From Sporolactobacillus sp. Y61 (lineage in GTDB: Bacteria; Bacillota; Bacilli; Bacillales; Sporolactobacillaceae), in the NCBI RefSeq assembly GCF_040529185.1, contig NZ_CP159510.1, forward strand, positions 2,418,001-2,482,000: 64,000 nt of DNA, in the 5' to 3' direction. Each line of letters starts with the position of its first letter. Position 1 is the stretch's first letter. The notes beneath the pieces are model-generated. The model did not search any database, had not been told where the DNA came from, and worked only from the letters and a program-made list of their open reading frames with translations. The position numbers and the translations under genes were made by a program. Below are positions 63,567-64,000 of the stretch, one piece after another.

Positions 63567-64000
63567 TCAGTGTGCCAGAATAGACCCGGCACTTCTCTTA
63601 AATAACTGCCACCATGAGGCGCGTTTGATATTTTCTTTAACGACGAGAGGTGTACGTGAGATCGTTTTCCCTTTACTGCTGATGGTGTAATACCCAATCA
63701 CGGTCCCTGCTTTGATCGGTGCCTGCAGATCTTTCTTAATTTGTGCGTGCTTTTTAAAGCCTTTTACGGATTCGCCTTTTTTCAAGAGCAGGATCACCGG
63801 CCTGCCTGTTACAACATCAATCTTTCCCGGATTCCCTTTATTGACATGTGCAACTGCTACGGTGTTATTTTTTTCAAGCAATTTCTGCGTGCTGTACCGT
63901 GCAAAAGCCTGATCCATCAGGCCGGCAATTTCTTTATTTCTTTCTTTAGGTGAACCCGCACCCATGACAACGGCAATCACTCTCATGCCATTCCGCTTTG
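63567..64000 (-). CDS. dacF: D-alanyl-D-alanine carboxypeptidase DacF, C-terminal part
   Basis: Partial gene: the 5' part lies beyond the window. The visible 144 residues begin KRNGMRVIAVVMGAGSPKER and include the end of the catalytic domain and the C-terminal beta domain (GTVIGYYTISSKGK). dacF sits just upstream of spoIIAA in B. subtilis and is a sigma-F-dependent penicillin-binding protein for spore peptidoglycan. The name rests on this neighbourhood and on the family motif; no active-site motif is inside the window. Confidence 0.88.
   Translation of the reverse strand, partial: KRNGMRVIAVVMGAGSPKERNKEIAGLMDQAFARYSTQKLLEKNNTVAVAHVNKGNPGKIDVVTGRPVILLLKKGESVKGFKKHAQIKKDLQAPIKAGTVIGYYTISSKGKTISRTPLVVKENIKRASWWQLFKRSAGSILAH

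Overview
The window reads as a chromosome segment of a spore-forming, low-to-mid GC Gram-positive bacterium of the order Bacillales. Many stretches follow the gene order of the Bacillus subtilis chromosome: hup, mtrB, hepS, menG, hepT, ndk, cheR, trp; spoIVA, gpsA, plsY, der, ypfD, plsC, cmk, ypfA, ypeB, sleB, gudB, mecB; recQ, ypbB, fer, resE, resD, rluB, spmB, spmA, dacB, scpB, scpA, ribT, lysA, spoVA; and sigF, spoIIAB, spoIIAA, dacF. The order is thinned. qcrABC (menaquinol:cytochrome c reductase), folE, the aro genes and trpE, spoVAA and spoVAB are missing from their usual places. Loss of qcr together with glycogen genes fits a fermentative spore former such as Sporolactobacillus or a relative. 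That identification is an inference; no rRNA is present to confirm it.

Layout. 1-3.9 kb: glycogen synthesis (glgC start, glgA, glgB, minus strand). 3.9-5.5 kb: an IS1380-type insertion sequence. 5.8-10.1 kb: 5'-3' exonuclease YpcP, a 2-keto-4-pentenoate hydratase-like gene, a DUF915 lipase-like protein and a FetA/FetB-like metal transporter. 10.2-12.3 kb: a nested graveyard of IS3, IS21 and other transposase pieces. 12.4-16.7 kb: a preQ1 riboswitch with queT, a YugP-like protease, ypjB, ypiB and ypiA. 16.9-21.7 kb: trpDCFBA behind a TRAP-type leader. 21.7-26.5 kb: cheR, ndk, menaquinone side-chain genes, mtrB (TRAP itself) and HU. 26.7-39.9 kb: sporulation, lipid, GTPase and germination genes. 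40.0-41.6 kb: a complete insertion sequence with 17-bp inverted repeats and a 9-bp target duplication, just upstream of cotJABC. 42.9-44.8 kb: IS3 wreckage around an AT-rich DUF1648 membrane gene. 44.8-64 kb: recQ/ypbB, ferredoxin, ResDE, spmAB/dacB, scpAB, ribT, lysA, spoVAC-AD-AE-AF, the spoIIA operon and the 3' end of dacF.

How the parts work together. The window holds both halves of a tryptophan-sensing circuit: mtrB encodes TRAP, and the trp leader has GAG/UAG repeats, an attenuator hairpin and a hairpin that would hide the first ribosome binding site. Here that leader stands directly in front of trpD, not trpE. Sporulation is covered from commitment (spoIIAA-AB-sigF with a sigma-H-like promoter) through engulfment and coat (spoIVA, cotJ), cortex (dacB, spmAB), dipicolinate uptake (spoVA) and germination (sleB-ypeB).

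Caution on quality: fetB, trpD and resE are each broken by exactly one missing G in a short G run. This looks like a systematic homopolymer undercall or a shared mutation type, so the three genes should not be called dead without checking the reads.
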